Shown: positions 5,524-6,103 of the stretch, in pieces
Numbering within the stretch: the stretch's first letter is position 1
Layout: every line of letters starts with the position of its first letter
Origin: Cellulomonas sp.
Lineage (GTDB): Bacteria; Actinomycetota; Actinomycetes; Actinomycetales; Cellulomonadaceae
DNA length: 6,103 bases
NCBI GenBank assembly: GCA_031178805.1
Contig: JAPSIJ010000147.1
Location: 1 to 6,103 of the forward strand
Direction: 5' to 3'
Notes under the pieces: model-generated
Seen by the model: the letters and a program-made list of their open reading frames with translations, nothing else
Database searches by the model: none
Told to the model about the DNA's origin: nothing
Position numbers and translations under genes: made by a program

Positions 5524-5559
5524 CGACGCCCCGCCGAGCGACCGCTCGGCGGGGCGTCG
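5524..5559 (+). terminator. Strong GC-rich terminator hairpin after nrdF
   Basis: A perfect 17-bp inverted repeat, 5524-5540 with 5543-5559, is separated by only two bases, so the stem is in practice about 16 bp with a four-base loop. It starts 22 bp after the nrdF stop. No long T-run follows, only scattered T's (TCGTCGTCC), which is common for actinobacterial terminators. It probably ends the nrdHIEF transcript before the next gene. Confidence 0.85.
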
Positions 5560-5590
5560 TCGTCCGCGGCCAGGTGTCACCGGCACGGCG

Positions 5591-5596
5591 TACCGT
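5591..5596 (+). promoter_or_regulatory. Candidate -10 element for a leaderless transcript
   Basis: TACCGT fits TANNNT and lies 7 nt before the GTG at 5604. No Shine-Dalgarno separates them, which is the usual signature of a leaderless actinobacterial gene. No clear -35 is seen about 17 bp upstream. Confidence 0.5.
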
Positions 5597-5603
5597 CACG
5601 ACG

Positions 5604-6103
5604 GTGACCTCCGTGCTGCTGCTCTCGCTCGGCCTCGGCGCCGTGCCCCCGTTCCTGGCCGCCCACGCCCCGACGGACCGGCCGCTGACGATCGGCTACG
5701 TCCCGGACGCCTCCCGCCCGTACGCGGACGCGCCGTTCGTCGCGGCCGAGCGCGAGCGGGTCGCCGCCCTGGGTCACGCGGTCGTCGACATCCCGCTGAC
5801 CGCCGCCTCCGCGCAGGAGGTGGCCGCCGCCCTGGACGGCGTCGACGCCCTCTACGTCGCCGGCGGGAGCACCTTCGCCCTGCTCGACGCCCTGCGCACG
5901 TCCGGGGCCGACGCGGTGATCACGGAGCGGGTCCGGGCGGGCCTGCCGTACATCGGGCTGAGCGCCGGGTCGATCGTGGCCGGACCGAGCGTCGAGCCCG
6001 CGTCGCTGATGGACGACCCCGCCGACGCCCCCGGGCTGACGGACCTCCGGGGGCTCGGGCTCACGGACGCGGTCGTCGTGCCGCACGCCGACGGGAAGCT
6101 GCC
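5604..6103 (+). CDS. Peptidase S51 / PepE-like (type 1 glutamine amidotransferase fold) protein, 3' end outside the window
   Basis: 166 codons are open to the window edge. The family is recognised from YVAGGSTFALLDAL (residues 84-97) followed by PYIGLSAGSIVAGPSVEP (115-132). S120 in GLSAGS is the expected nucleophile elbow serine of the S51 dipeptidase E family. Nearby acids (D137/D138) and H161 in VVPHADG are candidates for the rest of the catalytic site. PepE cleaves Asp-X dipeptides, but actinobacterial homologues are often uncharacterised, so substrate is not claimed. The start GTG (5604) is chosen from a TANNNT element 7 nt upstream and the direct beginning of the first beta strand (SVLLLSLGLG); a later GTG at 5613 is possible. 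It sits after the nrdF terminator and is probably an independent unit with no functional link to nrd. Confidence 0.8.
   Translation, partial: MTSVLLLSLGLGAVPPFLAAHAPTDRPLTIGYVPDASRPYADAPFVAAERERVAALGHAVVDIPLTAASAQEVAAALDGVDALYVAGGSTFALLDALRTSGADAVITERVRAGLPYIGLSAGSIVAGPSVEPASLMDDPADAPGLTDLRGLGLTDAVVVPHADGKL

Noticed and set aside
5577..6086. Minus-strand open frame opposite the PepE-like gene
   Set aside because: The plus-strand frame has clear S51 motifs; the antisense translation is Gly/Arg/Val low complexity.
1..6103. tRNA, rRNA, CRISPR array, insertion sequence or phage signature
   Set aside because: No cloverleaf, no regularly spaced long repeats, no transposase or terminal inverted repeats were seen; the gene content is core metabolism.

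Overview
This window looks like a chromosomal segment of a high-GC actinobacterium. The third codon position is almost always G or C, the promoter and leaderless-start signals are of the actinobacterial TANNNT type, and NrdH carries a CVQC active site. A Micrococcales relative such as a Cellulomonas-like organism is my best guess, but that placement is inference from sequence style, not a database match.

Layout. On the minus strand at the left edge, a GntR/FCD-family regulator (68-838) reads toward the window start and overlaps by ATGA the first codon of a further gene that runs off the edge (1-71). A perfect 12-bp palindrome of FadR/FCD operator type sits one base upstream of the regulator's start. 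A divergent non-coding region of about 665 bp (839-1503) follows. It contains a G-run tract, a short direct repeat, a double CACATGTG palindrome, a cluster of near-consensus DnaA boxes, and two NrdR boxes that bracket and overlap a good promoter. The plus strand then carries nrdH (1504-1749), nrdI (1835-2251), nrdE (2209-4392) and nrdF (4527-5501), closed by a strong stem-loop terminator at 5524-5559. A new, probably leaderless gene for a peptidase S51 / PepE-like protein starts at 5604 and runs off the right edge.

How the genes work together. NrdE (catalytic subunit) and NrdF (dimetal-tyrosyl radical subunit) form the class Ib aerobic ribonucleotide reductase that makes dNDPs. NrdI is the flavoprotein that helps assemble the Mn2-tyrosyl radical in NrdF. 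NrdH is the glutaredoxin-like, thioredoxin-behaving electron donor for NrdE. The NrdR boxes predict repression when dATP is high, and the DnaA-like boxes suggest, less securely, a further link to replication initiation.

All the genes belong to known families and I see no new enzyme system. The part most worth a second look is the nrdH upstream region, which has more ordered structure than a simple promoter needs. Two stem-loop regions between operon genes (nrdH-nrdI and nrdE-nrdF) may adjust subunit ratios.
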